Source: Xiphias gladius (taxonomy: Eukaryota; Chordata; Actinopteri; Istiophoriformes; Xiphiidae). From it: 64,000 nt of DNA. Made by a program: the position numbers and the translations under genes. Positions 24,869 to 37,818 of this stretch are shown here, piece after piece (within the stretch, counting starts at the first letter, position 1; each line of letters starts with the position of its first letter). The stretch spans positions 16,417,706 to 16,481,705 of the forward strand of contig NC_053417.1 of assembly GCF_016859285.1 (NCBI RefSeq), written 5' to 3'. The notes beneath the pieces are model-generated. The model made no database searches, was not told the origin of the DNA, and saw only the letters and a list, made by a program, of their open reading frames with translations.

Positions 24869-26012
24869 TAGAGTGAGACACAGAGGGAAAGAGAGTCAGT
24901 GTGCTTCTGTCAATGGTTAAGGGTTTGTTTTGTGTTAATTGTCATCAGGTGACTAGAATATGACGTCTGAAAGCACATGTTCTATCATGACTCCTTGTTT
25001 CTTAGATACCATTCTCTCTGGAAACCAGCAGCAACAGAAAATTGAGTGAGAGAGGGAGATGTAGAAATAAGGGTAGAAGGAGCAGGAAGATAGTGAGGCA
25101 GCTAGGAGAAGGGAAGAAACAAAAAAGAGATTATACAAGAACAGTGGCAGGAGAAAATTCGACTCTCTTAGATAGATAGACGTAGTAGTAGTCCTTGATA
25201 CTTCTTTCCACAGTCTGTTATTGTGAAGGCACTGTGATGAGTCATGTAACTGTGAAAATGGAAAAAAGCAAACATTAAACAGAACAGTAACTAAGCATTT
25301 GGATGTAAGTGAAGCTAATGGAAGGCTTATTTGTTGTGTTATGTTAAAATATCTCTAACTGCTCAGATCATTGTTTCCAGTTGTTGGCATAAACTTAGGG
25401 TGATCGCCCAAATTATGAAACATAACCTCTTTCAACTCCTAATCTGTTCTATGAAGACAATATCTCTCACTAACTAGTTCATACATTCACCGACATACAT
25501 GTGCACACATTATTTCTCTGTCTCACCCATAAACATACTTACAAACATAAACCCTGTAGTGACCTCAATACAGGCTGTAGGAGGAGAGGATGGTACAGGG
25601 CAACTGTGCCTGTGCATACATTAGTGCAAACTTAACTGGCTGTGCCTTGATAGCATGGGCCTAACTTCCTCCAGACACCAGGGCTCACTTTAAACTGTGC
25701 CCCTTAATTTACTCTTGCCTCGAGACTGAAAATCACTCTGTTCCTGTTTTGCTGTTTGCTTTTGCGTTTAAATTTACCCAAACCTTTCATCGACATAAAG
25801 ATCACATTAAATCGTAATCTTATCTGTGAGGCGTGCATGCATTAGTGTGTGCGTGTGCATTTGTCTGAGTGTGCATTTGTGCGTGTGCAGTGTGCTCACA
25901 ATGTACATGTGTGTATCTGTGTGACCGAGTGCTGACGCCTGCAGATGTTTAATTAAAGACTCTAGAGATGAGTCACCACCTAAAACCAACGGCAGTGATA
26001 CCAATCCCGCTG

Positions 26013-26067
26013 GGAGAGAGAGAGAGAGGGGTGGAGGGACAGGGAGAGAGAGAGAGACAGAGAGAGC
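26013..26067. repeat. (GA)n-rich purine tract
   Basis: GA arrays interrupted by GGGTGGAGGGACAGG. A further purine-rich stretch (GGATG/GAAG words) follows to about 26260. Confidence 0.9.
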
Positions 26068-27547
26068 GAAACGAAAAGAGATGGGCCGGTTGAGTGAATA
26101 AGGAGGATGCCATGAAAATTGTTGGGAAGACGGATGTGGGTGGAAGGACTGGGATGGATGAGGACAGAATGCAAAAGACTGAAAGTGACAGTGAGAGAGA
26201 ATGGGAGTTGATAGGTGGGTGGATGGATAGACAGGATGATGAGAGAGCAGCTCTGAAAAGGAAACAGGCATGGTTTATCGCGAGCAGAAGAAACAGATGA
26301 TGATTGGGGGCCAGAGAAACAAAAGCTGTGATCGATTGTGCATACAGGAGGAAGGTTAATTTAAAACTGGTAAACATGTCTAATGTGAAAAAGTTGGAAA
26401 CAAAAATCAATAAGATAGAAACAAGACCAGCTTTAATGTAGGATTACAATTTATAGCCACACAAAATGTAAAATGATCAATCAAATCAAACCCTTTGCTC
26501 CTCTCATCTTTAACCACATGACGTAATCTGACCCTTTGAGCAACCAGAACTTTCTCATGCTCTTAAAATAGAAGTTGCAAACCAGCGTCCACCAACAAAA
26601 CACTTGCTCTTTGATCAATACCTGGAAATTAGCCAATGATATTGCTCTGCTTGACCAATTCTTAATTTTTTTTTTCAATAATTCAATAAGCCATCATTAT
26701 TAATTTTGCCCAATGCAACAGAAAGAACTGCCAACTCTTAAAAGTCTGTCTCTAAAAGTAATTGAAATCCATAGGACTGCTCTGACTCTCCAAAAAGACA
26801 AAATATTTCCAAAACAGATCAAGATGGTTGCACTGATTCAGCTATTAACCTTTAATTACAGTAGTGCCCGAGATCTGTTGATAGTGATATGTTGAGGGTT
26901 AAGATTCTGCTTTCTCTCTGAGATCTAATTTAAGATGTGAAGTCTTAAGTCTGTGGTGTAGGAATTAAATTTCAAAAGCTGCAATGCAAAATCTGCTCTC
27001 TGGACTCTTTCTGTTAAAGGAAGAAATCAGGTAATGGGAACAACAGTACAAACAGTCCGGAAAGGCTCAAAGACAAAGCCACAAACAGCAATACTCACCT
27101 TATCTTACTTAGCAAGACTTCTAAAGATCATGTGTCTACAAATTGTTTTAAAAAGTAAAAACAGGAGAGGGAGAAAAGGGTCTTCCACAAGTTCTGCCAG
27201 TGCTGTAGCTTTCTGCTACCTCCCCAATTGGAATCTGAATGACTGATCTATCACAGACCACATTAGGTAACCTTACGCTGGAGTAGAAACTAGAGCTGTG
27301 GCAAAGGCCACCTGCGCAGAAATGCACACACACAAACACATGCAAACAGGCATGCATGCTGGAAAAATGTTGGACAATTTGTTCATTTTGTATACAAGTG
27401 TATGTGCGTGTATGCGTGTGTATGTGTTTGTGCGCTCCATGTTTGCCATGAGCTGTCTCAAAGTGATCTGGGTGATGTGCTCAAGGCCTTCTAGACCGTA
27501 ATGGTGTGTTTAGATCCTCAGATCTCTCCATGCTTGACTCACTCACC

Positions 27548-27549
<2 letters not shown>

Positions 27550-27622
<73 letters not shown>

Positions 27623-27651
27623 GACAGAGAGAGACAGAGAGAGAGAGAGAC
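27550..27651. repeat. compound (CA)n-(GA)n microsatellite
   Basis: About 69 bp of CA followed by CAGA and GA arrays. Confidence 0.97.
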
Positions 27652-28587
27652 TATCTCCATATCTGATTTATTTACACTATCACAATATATAATTGATGTT
27701 TAACAACTCCATTAACATGTTCAACACGGCAGAGAAAGAAAGACTGATGAGAGAGGGACATGAGCAGGGGAACCAAAGCTCCCTTCCTCACCCCACACAG
27801 CTTTCCACCTTTCACTTTCAACTCAGCAGAGCTCCTATATTATCACTTCTTTTAACTCTTTCCTTAACTGTAAGCTCTGTCTAAGCTGCACACCTTGAGA
27901 ACATGCATTTGTAATGTTGTCCAGTCTAACATCTTACTGTGTTACAAATTACTGTCTCCTGTCATTAGAATAGAGAAAAAAAAAGTTGAAATTTAATCTC
28001 TTAAGGGGCTCCCAGGTATCTTTTGGCAACCTCACAGATTATAAATGATATAATGTCAGATTCCACGGAGTGACACTCAGGCATACCTGGCCATACCTCC
28101 CTGTCCTCACACTGTAAAACATATTTGTACACACAGGCATGTAAGGAAGCTACCACTCCACTCTCATAATTCCATGACTATGTGTGAACAACTATTGTGG
28201 AGAGTCTTGTCAACACTGTTTACCAACATGTCTCGTTCTATTTTCATTAATATTTGTGTAATGTGAGATGGATTAAATCCTGTTTTATGCCCCTCAATTT
28301 GTCTTGTTGCTTTTGAATTAAAAGTACCTATGCAGGAAAGTAGGGATTTTTGGGGATTTTTTGCACTTCTCAGCCTCAGTAGTGTCATTGTGAAAACCTG
28401 TCATGAGCACTTTTCAAATTGTGCTAAAATGATTAGTTATCAGGGCGCTCTGGAAATAGCACTTTAGTATTCTCTACTTAAAAAGTTTTTACTACAGACC
28501 TTTGACCGTGTACTGTATATCCACGTGTGTTAATGGATGACAGCAAATGTGTTGCACATTTGAAAATGCTCAAGCAAACAAAAGAAA

Positions 28588-28620
28588 AACTAAACTAAAC
28601 TAAACTAAACTAAACTAAAC
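28588..28620. repeat. (AAACT)n pentanucleotide array
   Basis: About 6.5 perfect tandem copies of a 5-bp AAACT/CTAAA unit. Confidence 0.95.
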
Positions 28621-28917
28621 CAGATACTGATAGTAAACACATGATAAGATTTTTCTAGATTCCTTGACTCATGCACAGTGTACATTTGTTCATGAATGTT
28701 TTTTTTTTCTGTTTTTTTAATCTGGATTGCAGATGTAGTAGTTATTTTCCTTTATTTTCCTTTTAATTGATGACAACATTAAAAAAAAAAAGGGGTTAGA
28801 ACATTTTAACCCATTAGTGGGCAAGGAATGGATTTGTGGATTGACAGGGATTACAACTAAAAGAAATGACAAACAAATTAATAAATAATAAAGAGATATT
28901 TAATATATGTGTATATG

Positions 28918-28921
<4 letters not shown>

Positions 28922-28990
<69 letters not shown>
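28922..28990. repeat. compound (AC)n-(AT)n microsatellite
   Basis: About 38 bp of AC then 30 bp of AT, alternating purine-pyrimidine throughout. The AT part is a likely melting or cruciform site. Confidence 0.97.
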
Positions 28991-28991
<1 letters not shown>

Positions 28992-30028
28992 AATCCTTTG
29001 CCAGACACTAGCAGCTGTGCAGTGCAGCAATGAGAACAAAATGCTTCTGAGAAGGCAGTGTGACCTTGACTAGTGGTAGGACAGCGTAAAACAGAGGTGT
29101 CATATGGGGCCCACTCCAACCCATTGCACTCTGACTATTCTTGCCACGCTATTAATACATGAGGAGTCATGGTGGGAGAAACGGATGACAAGTCTTTCTA
29201 CATGTGATGCTGAAATGCATACAAACACAGGAACGCACTGCACACATACAGTGGGGAAAAAATAAAACTGCATGTGTGAGACAACATGGGAATCTGCCAC
29301 AGAAATATGGTATTACATGCTGTGCTGAGCAACTGTACATTTTAGTAAGATAACCCCTGTGACTTTACCACATGTGTGTAAACATGAACAGATGTTCAAG
29401 CAGATCTAGCTTAACTACAAGCCAGTGCTTTGGTGGCTGCTCAGCAAGAAATGCACGTATATTTCAATTTTTTAACTTAGACATCAAAACACTGCATTAC
29501 ATTTAGTAACAATTAACATTTTCTGATTTTATTAATCCAACACGGATCTTGCTGTATAAACCAACGCAACACCACTGTCACTGCCTCAACATGCTTCAGG
29601 CACATGCAGTGTTTGAGCATAACAGTATAAAGTAGCGCAGCACAGTAAAAGCATGCCCTGGTAGTTTACATTACTTTCCAGTAAAGTAGCATGGTGTGAA
29701 GACACACGTTGGTGGAAATAAACTCACAACCATGCACAGGAAAAATATACACACAGCAACATACTCTGTCTAACTGAGCTGAATTAATGTCACATTTATG
29801 CCTGCTCTCCATTAAGAGACAACACATTATGTAAAAATTGGTCTGTTGATTGATGAGAAACAAGACTGCTGAATTTAGATCTTTGAAGGCATAAAAGGTT
29901 TTTAAAGCTATAGAGATCAAGCTTGACACAAATACAGTGTGTTAGAGCCATTGTGTCTCCCAGACCTTCAGCTCTGACTTTAGCTGGAAGGTTGTCACGT
30001 GGGTTTTTTTGTATGTTTTTGTCTCTAT

Positions 30029-30030
<2 letters not shown>

Positions 30031-30115
<85 letters not shown>
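30031..30115. repeat. (GT)n microsatellite, 85 bp
   Basis: Pure GT array. Confidence 0.97.
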
Positions 30116-30117
<2 letters not shown>

Positions 30118-31031
30118 AAGTAATTCCACTCAGGCATGAGGCTTCATTAAAGTTTCAAGTGATCTTTTCCTTGCAGCGGAACCTTACTGCATATTCCACA
30201 TTTTAGTCCAAGTGGTCCTCAGGTCTGTTTTGTCATAGCTGATCCTAATAAGTCACCTGGAAACATTGAAATTTGACTCTTATTTCTCAAGTTCTTTAGT
30301 GCTTTGATTTGCTACTGTTTTCATAATTTTAATCAATTTTATTTATCCTTTCCATTCTCTAATATACAGTACATGATCATTTACTGATGTTCTACACTGT
30401 GCTGTGCTATGTGGTACCACACTATACTAATACTATGCTAAACTATACACTGCAGAAACTATATAGGATATGGTTATGTAAATTGACTTAAAGCTGCCAC
30501 TGCTGCAGATGTTTTAATTGTACATGCCTCCTGCTTAATAAACAATGAACTAACCTAAAATTATCTCCCTTGAATGACAGTTCACTTTCCCCATCACAAA
30601 CTGAAGTCCAACTTCCAACATACTTTACTGAATAATATTCATTGTCACAAGAATAAATCTGCAGCGTGCCAGATGTTTGCAGCTGAGTACAGTTGGTGTA
30701 TCTGTTAAGTGCACTTTGGGCATTACAGTTAACTTTTAATTCTGTATGAAGAATTACCACAGGAAATACTCTCACTTCAAGGCACAGTAAATACAGTATG
30801 GTTGACTGTGTGTGCTGGACCCTTTGTTGTGCCCCTGTGACTTAGTGGGGGGTCTCTGGCTGTGTGAGGGCATTGGTTGGTAGAGCTGGTATTTTTGGAC
30901 CGAGTTTTGACCCTATTAAGCAGATTAATGCAGGCTGGGCAGCTCAGTGCCATAAGCCGAGGGATCTCTTCCGTCAGATCAACACAGATACCAGCGAGCC
31001 ATCGCTGATAGGCACACAAACACAAAAAGCA

Positions 31032-31036
31032 ACACA

Positions 31037-31067
<31 letters not shown>

Positions 31068-31070
31068 GCA
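31032..31070. repeat. (AC)n microsatellite
   Basis: Short AC array with a CC and a GC interruption. Confidence 0.93.
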
Positions 31071-31245
31071 GAGACACACACATAGAGAAACATAATGCTT
31101 CCTGAGTCAAATATTTCTTTAATCTAACAGAATGTACTGACATACAAGCAAAATGTTAACTTCTTACAACTGCTATGTCTTCAGACTTTGTGTGGAAAAT
31201 AAGCTATATTTAAAGCTTGGTTAAGGTTGTGCAACTAAAACCACT

Positions 31246-31345
31246 TAGAGATGCAATGATTAGTTGATTAATGGAATTTTTGGTCAACAAATGATTAATT
31301 GTTTTCAATTAATTCATTGTTTTCAAATTTTCAATGAAATTTTGT
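31246..31345. repeat. possible hAT-related MITE fragment
   Basis: AGAGATGCAATGATTAGTTG followed by ATTAATGG, then several further ATTAATT words, resembles degenerate copies of fish hAT MITEs with CTGCAACGATTAGTCGATTA termini. Strongly AT-rich, so chance resemblance is possible. Confidence 0.4.
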
Positions 31346-31566
31346 CATTAAATATGATGTGAATACATGTGAATACTATTTTTGCTCACATCACCCATCC
31401 TTGCTCCATTGGTCTGTCTTGAACAGATTTGTTGTCTATGTGCAGTCTCCGCAAGGCATTCATAAGATGTAAGCTGCTGATGCTGACATGGGTGTGTCTG
31501 CAGGCTCCAGGCCAAGTCCCAGTGGACAGCAGCTGGGACCAAAATCCTCCTTTGGCCTTTTGACAA

Positions 31567-31634
31567 GACACACACACACACACACACACACAACAACAAC
31601 AACAACAAAAACAACAGCAACAACAACGACGACA
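31567..31634. repeat. compound (AC)n-(AAC)n microsatellite
   Basis: About 25 bp of AC continuing into an AAC/AAC-G trinucleotide array that includes GACGAC near its end. Confidence 0.95.
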
Positions 31635-33278
31635 AAAGCACGAGCAAAGTACAGCCAAAATCACCTACTAATAAATTAAAAACTTCCTGTAGAGCATCTA
31701 AAAACAGCACCTACCACATAGACACAGCACACAGATGGAGACAAAGGCAAAGCTAGAGGGATATACACAGGATTACCAACAGGTACAGACTTCTGTTGTG
31801 TACTCAGTCAGAGGAATAAATAAAATCGCTGTTTGATGGAATCAGACCGACAGCCTGCTGCCTATATTGTGGTTTAAGAAAAATACAAATGTTCATAGTA
31901 TGTCTGAGGTACAACTCAGTTAAACAGCTTCTCTTTAAAAAAAAAAAAAAAAGACAAGTCAGCCAAGTAGATTCTTGTTGCTTTGACTGGCGCAGAGGTT
32001 TGACAAAAAGATTGATGAGCCAGTGTTGGTCTGTCTTGACAAGACTGTTACACACCCACCACACGTGCAGAAACCCAGCCAGGGGCCAACCATTATCAAA
32101 GCATAGTTATACATAAACAGTACATGGTACAACTCTTTTTTCCATGATAAAGGCAGGGTCATATTTATAGCACATCAGGTCATACACTGAAATCTTACCT
32201 TCAATCTCTCTCTTTTTTTTTTTTTTCATTTTCATATAAGCAATGACCAAAAGCAAACAATTACATTTTTAGGTTTTATTTATAGAGATTAACATTTAAA
32301 AACTAAGATAATCTACATCACAAAGACTGTTTGGGTGTAGTTTCATAAGATTTGATGGACTGTGACCAAAAACCTGACCCACTCTAATCAGATTTAAATT
32401 TTACTAAATCCTGACTGGTGTAACTATTTGACATCAACATCTTCAAACGTAGACAAAACAAAGACAAAAAAAAGGAAAACAAAAATCTCTAATGTGGAAT
32501 AACAAAAAAGTGTTACTTTTCAGAAAAACGTGGTGTTCATGTAGGATTCCATCACTCATACTAAGAACCAGATTGAGCAAATAACCTTTCAGGGCCTTTG
32601 AGACGTCATTTTGTCATTGTGAGTGATTTGCCTAACAAGATATTGATTCTCATAATTCTTGAGTGTAACTGAACAGGGTACAAGTGTTATTATCTCTACC
32701 CCATTGTGAGAGTTTTGTCTCTGAGATGAAATCACTTGTTGCACTGAAAGCTGCTGTCATTTGTTGTTGAATTTCCCAGACCGCAAAAAATAATGGAACT
32801 ATGTGATGCCTGTTCAACCAGCAATGCCGTGCTGTGTCTGCACCTACCTAGCTCACAAATTCCCTTTCAAACATTCATATAAATATCCCTTCATGTTACT
32901 CAACATCTTCAGTGACACATTTTTTACCGTTGCATGGCCTAGTAAGAGGTTATGTGCTTACAAAGCAAAACCAGAAGGTTAAATATTAGCATTTCATTCA
33001 ATTCATTTCACATCAAAAGCAATGAAACAAACACACTCTCATCCTTCCGGCTGTCTACACCCCCACCCTCCCCCAATGCCAATCCCACCCTGGCATTCCT
33101 CTTCCACAATCAGGATTAAGCCTGACTCATTTACAGAAATATAACGATATTTTTTTAGGAGCCTTTTTTTTGCCAGTTCCAGACGGGGAAAATATGACCA
33201 TCTGGTCTGACTCTCTATTACATATCACTAATCTCAGGTGGCATACAAACAAGTAACGCACGCGCATACACAACACAG

Positions 33279-33280
<2 letters not shown>

Positions 33281-33363
<83 letters not shown>

Positions 33364-33368
33364 GACAG
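33281..33368. repeat. (AC)n microsatellite, about 80 bp
   Basis: Pure AC array followed by three CAGA units. Confidence 0.97.
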
Positions 33369-34177
33369 ATACCAAAATACATCATAAATATTGAGTGAAT
33401 CTCCACATTTGCCTATAAAAATAACCACATGACACATTTTGCCAGTATGTGACTTTTTTTCACTTTCTCAGTAACAATTTACTAACTTGGACAGCATGGG
33501 CACACTCAGTAAGCAGTCTACTAATCTACGTATTTTTTTTTTGTTTATGAAAATGTGACCACTGATGTGGTGTTAAATAAAACCACAGGCTAAATTACGG
33601 CTTCTGGTTGGTGATCCTCACAAAGGAAGAAACTACCATCATTATCAAAAATAAAACCATTTTTTGGTCTCCCCCACCAAGGAAAAACCTTTGGCCTCAG
33701 GAAGATCTCTTATTCCTAAAATGATTTTTTTGCTCCACCTTGTGCGTGTCGTGACAGGTGGGTGGAGGATGGGGAGTCAGCGGAGTTTTGATGGGTTCTG
33801 GGGAAAATGAGGGAATGAATGAAACAGTTGAGTATTCAAGGAATCTCAATTCAGGCTAAAGCTCAGAGGATTTGCAGGGTGACGGATAAATAAAACACCA
33901 GATGATGAAAACAGTAAATTAAATACATTATGGGGTATGTACTGTATATAACAGTATTATTGACAAGCACAGGAACAACTACACATTGGCCAAGATGTTG
34001 TAGAAAGAGTCCTGCAGTCATGTGAATTAGGTACAAGCTACTAAGTACAGTACTAAGGACAAGCTGTGACTTAGGCAATCTATTCTGTTTCCATAAAGGT
34101 TTAGAGTTCCTTTCTGCCATTTACAAACAAGCTGCAGGTAAATAAAAGAAGTAGGCTGTGATTTCTCCGTTGTTCCA

Positions 34178-34500
34178 GCGACACAACAGGACTAGCGCGA
34201 CTGTGCAACAGCTGGTTGAAATCGAAAATCAAATCAAAACAAAACAAAAACCGTGTCGTGGCGAACCTGTCGCACCTCGTATGGCAGCCTGTTCGAGGAG
34301 AGGAGAGTGGCCCTACCTTCACTGCCGTCACGATCCTAAAAAACGTTCGGGTTGATGGCGGTGAAAGTTTGGCCGTGCCGGAGGCGCGGTTAGTGCGCAC
34401 TGGATCGACGGACCACGACGCGCTTCCTGGTGCCCCCGGGCTGACCGCACCGACGGCAGGCACTGCGGAGGTGCCCCGGCCACTCACCCTGGGGCCCAGA
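34178..34500 (-). promoter_or_regulatory. isolated CpG island, candidate distal promoter/first exon of kcna10
   Basis: I count about 31 CpG dinucleotides in the roughly 305 bp from 34178 to 34482, whereas the flanking kilobases are AT-rich and nearly CpG-free. Minus-strand donor-like sites occur at AAG/GTAGGG (GT at 34315-34316) and AGG/GTGAGTGG (near 34491). No protein family is recognisable in its open frames (161 codons on the minus strand, no similarity seen). Its position, upstream of kcna10 on the same strand with a good acceptor at 24865, makes a leader exon plausible. A non-coding RNA promoter is the alternative. Confidence 0.5.
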
Positions 34501-34766
34501 TGTGAGAGTGATACAACAACAACATGATTACGTTCAATTTGGCCAATTCCCCGCTTTCGAAATCCCTGTTTTTCTCCGTCCTCCAACCAAAGCTGCGGCT
34601 CTTCATCTCGAGGGGATGAGGGAGAGAGAGAGACAGAGGAAGGGAGAGAGGGAGATGCTAAGTAGATTTAAAAAAAAAAGGGTTGTTTCCTAACCTCTGC
34701 CAGGCTTCCTCATGCTCTCTTGACCACCATCAGTCATGACAACTTTCTCATTTCTAACCACGATCC

Positions 34767-35548
34767 TTAAAGGACAGGTTGACATTTTTTCAAGTCTATC
34801 TTAAAACAATACTCAATTGCCAGAGATGGGGGCAAAAATCCACAGTCCTTGTCCTGTGGTAAAATGCATTTGCAAATTCAGCTTAATCTAATTTAAGACT
34901 TCAACAGTCTGACTTGCAATGACAAGACGATGCAAGTGAGTATCTTCCAAAGTTATTGTCTCTGTAGTATGAAGTTCCCCGTCTGTTCTTCAACGGGCAG
35001 TGTTTTCTTCCTGAGCCGGTCAGAGGGATAGCCTACTAACACAAAGCCATAAATTTGTACTTTAAAGAGTACGCCAACGATTTAGCGTTGCACTCCAGTT
35101 AAAAAAGGTTTCAAAATGAAGCTGCAGAAACAGCGAAGTCAGCTTTTCTATTCCATACATTCTTATTCCCTGTCGAAAACCTGGCGCCGGCATTACCCGC
35201 AATGCAACTCCAAAACTGACAGATAGGTTAGAGATTCTGGTGTCGTATGCGAGTAGAGCTGCTAGCTTCAAGCAGAGATGAGGCGAGTGCTAACGAGGCC
35301 TGATAAACTCACTTCTTTCTAACTCCACACCCCATGAGATTTTTTTGTTCCATATTTAAACTTGTAGTCCTCAGCCCCGACCAACCACTGCCTCAAGTGA
35401 CGTCATATGAGCAAATTCATCAGACTTTGCTCAGCTGCCTCTGGAGCCACCAAAGGATTAATAGAACATTTAATATACATATGCAACAGTACTCTCTGAG
35501 ACCTGTAAACAGACTTTGATGTGTAGGACTGATAGAGTTCTCCTTTAA
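34767..35548. mobile_element. candidate TTAA-flanked non-autonomous DNA transposon
   Basis: Left end TTAAAGGACAGGTTGACATT and right end (reverse complement) TTTTAAAGGAGAACTCTATC share a TTAAAGGA terminus, and both sit on TTAA, the target of piggyBac/Kolobok-type elements. The roughly 780-bp interior has no transposase and includes a GC-richer stretch near 35180-35260. ACAGGTTGACATTTTTTCAA resembles the start of common fish repeats. Confidence 0.4.
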
Positions 35549-37098
35549 AAGACTGTATGGAAGGTACCCACTAGATTTGCTTGACTGCTGAACTGTAGGC
35601 TGCAGAACAAGGCTTGTGGGTTTAGTGCCCCAGCACATACACTGACATCGCTTTAAGAAGAGATCTTTTCAGGGCCAGTATGAACAGGAGGAATAGTTAC
35701 TGTGACAAAAACTCTTTCAGTGTGCAAAGGCGCATGGACTTGAAAACAATGAATCTATCCTTTAATACTTTTAGTCCTAAATCCCTTATAGACTTTCCAC
35801 TCTTGATAATTCCACCCACAGCACTTTGTATATTCATAATTAAGTACCTACAATATATTGTATTTTATATGAGCCATGCAGGTCAAATGGTAAACTCACT
35901 GTGGTCAAATTCACTGCATTGCTTACTGTCCTATTAATCTCCGATAACCACTATTTAAACAGATGTGTCTGGCACGGATGTTTCCAAATGCTGACCCCTT
36001 GACCTGAGTTCAGGGAGGAAATGCCACTGTCTGGCTCCCGAGCCTGGATCACCACAGTCACATGGGGAGTACTGCACAGTATGGATAGGCTGCCCCCTAC
36101 AGGCTACTGGTGGCACTACATTTGACACATTCAAGCTTCACTCTCCAGGCCTTAGCTCTCAAATATTATTTTTTTTGTTCAGATTGGGTGTTATTTGTCT
36201 GACTGATTGCATTTGTGTTTAGTAATAAGTCACTTTTGGAAAGTCTGTGAGGTTAGAAAGAAAGTGCACTAATCCCAAGAAACCCCCTTTAATTTTGATT
36301 AAAGAAATTTCCACTGATGCTTTTGAAAATAAAACATGTTTCTGCGCTGGTTGCTTGAATAATTTGGCTCCACGTGTTTCCAGTCAAACAGATGAACATA
36401 TCAGCAGACTGAAGCTGCAATACCACAGATCATGTATCTAAAATATTTATCAAGATGGTTCAAATCTGAAATGACGAGATCAAGTTCTAAATTCCTTTTT
36501 CAATTGTTGACACTACTAAATAAGCTCTTTTCTTTTAGGCTCAAGTACAGTTAAATTGTAATACCATACATACAAATTTGGGCTATACTATCGAATTTAC
36601 CAAGTTTCACTCCATTCTTCTTTTTTCTCAACTTTTCACGTCATTAGCCTCTGATTACAGTACATCAGAAATAGTTCCCGGTATGTATCTCACTGCTAGT
36701 TTTCCAGTTTACAAAGTCACACAATTATGGATATTTCTGTTTATGTGCGTTTCCAGCATCTCAATCCATATTCATGAGTAGCGCTGTCTTCTTTCAGGAA
36801 TCCTAGAGTACGTGTCTCAGCAGGCCTGATCTCCTGCTTGTCTCTCAGTCACTCACACTTCTCTGTTTTTCCTGTTCCTCCTAGAGCTGTTACTGCCAAC
36901 ACTCTGTGTCTGCTCTGCTTTCTCTTTAGAGTCACAAAAATAGGCCAAAGAGAGAAAGGCTAGGCAACTACAAAGACAAAGTTGGAGAGAGGGTGAGGGG
37001 AAGAGAGGAAGGAATATCTGGAAGATTTTGTGTAAGTCTGTTAAATTAAGCTTGCAGTTTTGTTTTTTTTTAATTTCTTTGGTGCTTTATGTGATCTA
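35549..37098. other. intergenic DNA
   Basis: No supported gene. A possible CTCF-type motif lies at 36090-36103. Short open frames here have no recognisable domains. Confidence 0.6.
36090..36103 (-). promoter_or_regulatory. possible CTCF core motif
   Basis: The minus strand reads CCTGTAGGGGGCAG, one mismatch from the vertebrate CTCF core CCASYAGRKGGCRS. Confidence 0.3.
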
Positions 37099-37553
37099 GT
37101 GCATTCAGAAAGTATTCAGACCCCTTCACTTTTTTCACATTTTGTTATGATGTAGCCTTATGTTAAAATCATTTAAATAAATTTTCCCCCCATTAATCTA
37201 CACTCAATACCCCATAACGATAAAGAGAAAACTGAATTTTAGAAATTTTTGCAATTTTTTTAGAAAGGGAAAACTGAAATATGACATAAGTATATTTATA
37301 TGACATAAGTATTCAGACCCTTTACTCAGTACTTAGTTGAAGCACCTTTGGTAGTGATTACAGCCTTGGGTTTTCTTGGGTTTGATGTACCAAACTCTGC
37401 ACACCTGGATTTGGGGATTTTCTACCATTCATCTCTGCAGATCCTCTCAAGCTATGTCAGGTTGGATCAGGACCGTTGGTGGACAGCCAATTTCAGGTCT
37501 CTCCAGAGATTTTCAATTGGGTTTAAGTCAAAGCTCTGGCTGGGCCACTTTGG
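37099..37553 (-). pseudogene. truncated Tc1/mariner transposon: 3' transposase end plus terminal repeat
   Basis: On the minus strand from about 37551 the translation reads [19 protein letters not shown], the C-terminal DDE region of Tc1-like transposases (third catalytic Glu in PIENLW). It continues through ERICRDEW and KIPKSRCAEF to GASTKY and a stop at 37326-37328. Three in-frame stops interrupt it. The segment 37099-37325 is the non-coding end: AGTATTCAGACCC occurs at 37111-37123 and again at 37308-37320, the direct-repeat pattern of IR/DR Tc1 elements, and a TA lies at the outer end (37097-37098). The 5' two thirds of the transposase is absent. Confidence 0.9.
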
Positions 37554-37776
37554 ATTTATTATTAAAATTTAATTTTAATACATCTTTGGCTGGGTTTTAA
37601 CACGGGAGACCAGGCAGATGGAGCGAAAGTACATTAACCCTTGGGTTTGAGATACAATTACTAAGTAACCATCAACTGCTAATGCTCTCCAATCACCACC
37701 CATTATGTAATCCACTTCCGATGCAAACTTGATCAATACACTAAGAGGTACGAAAAAACAAAAACATAGAGCCAAT

Positions 37777-37779
<3 letters not shown>

Positions 37780-37814
<35 letters not shown>

Positions 37815-37818
37815 GTGT
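37780..37818. repeat. (GT)n microsatellite
   Basis: GT array ending in TTGCGTGT. Confidence 0.95.

Larger units (their letters stand above)
24869..34177. other. intergenic DNA or kcna10 5' intron
   Basis: About 9.3 kb with no supported coding region. It is dominated by simple repeats (listed separately) in AT-rich unique sequence. If kcna10 has a distal leader exon in the CpG island at 34.2-34.5 kb, all of this would be its first intron. Confidence 0.55.

Noticed and set aside
27541-33368. CRISPR-like array suspicion from many similar repeats.
   Set aside because: These are simple dinucleotide microsatellites without constant repeat-spacer structure, in a vertebrate genome.
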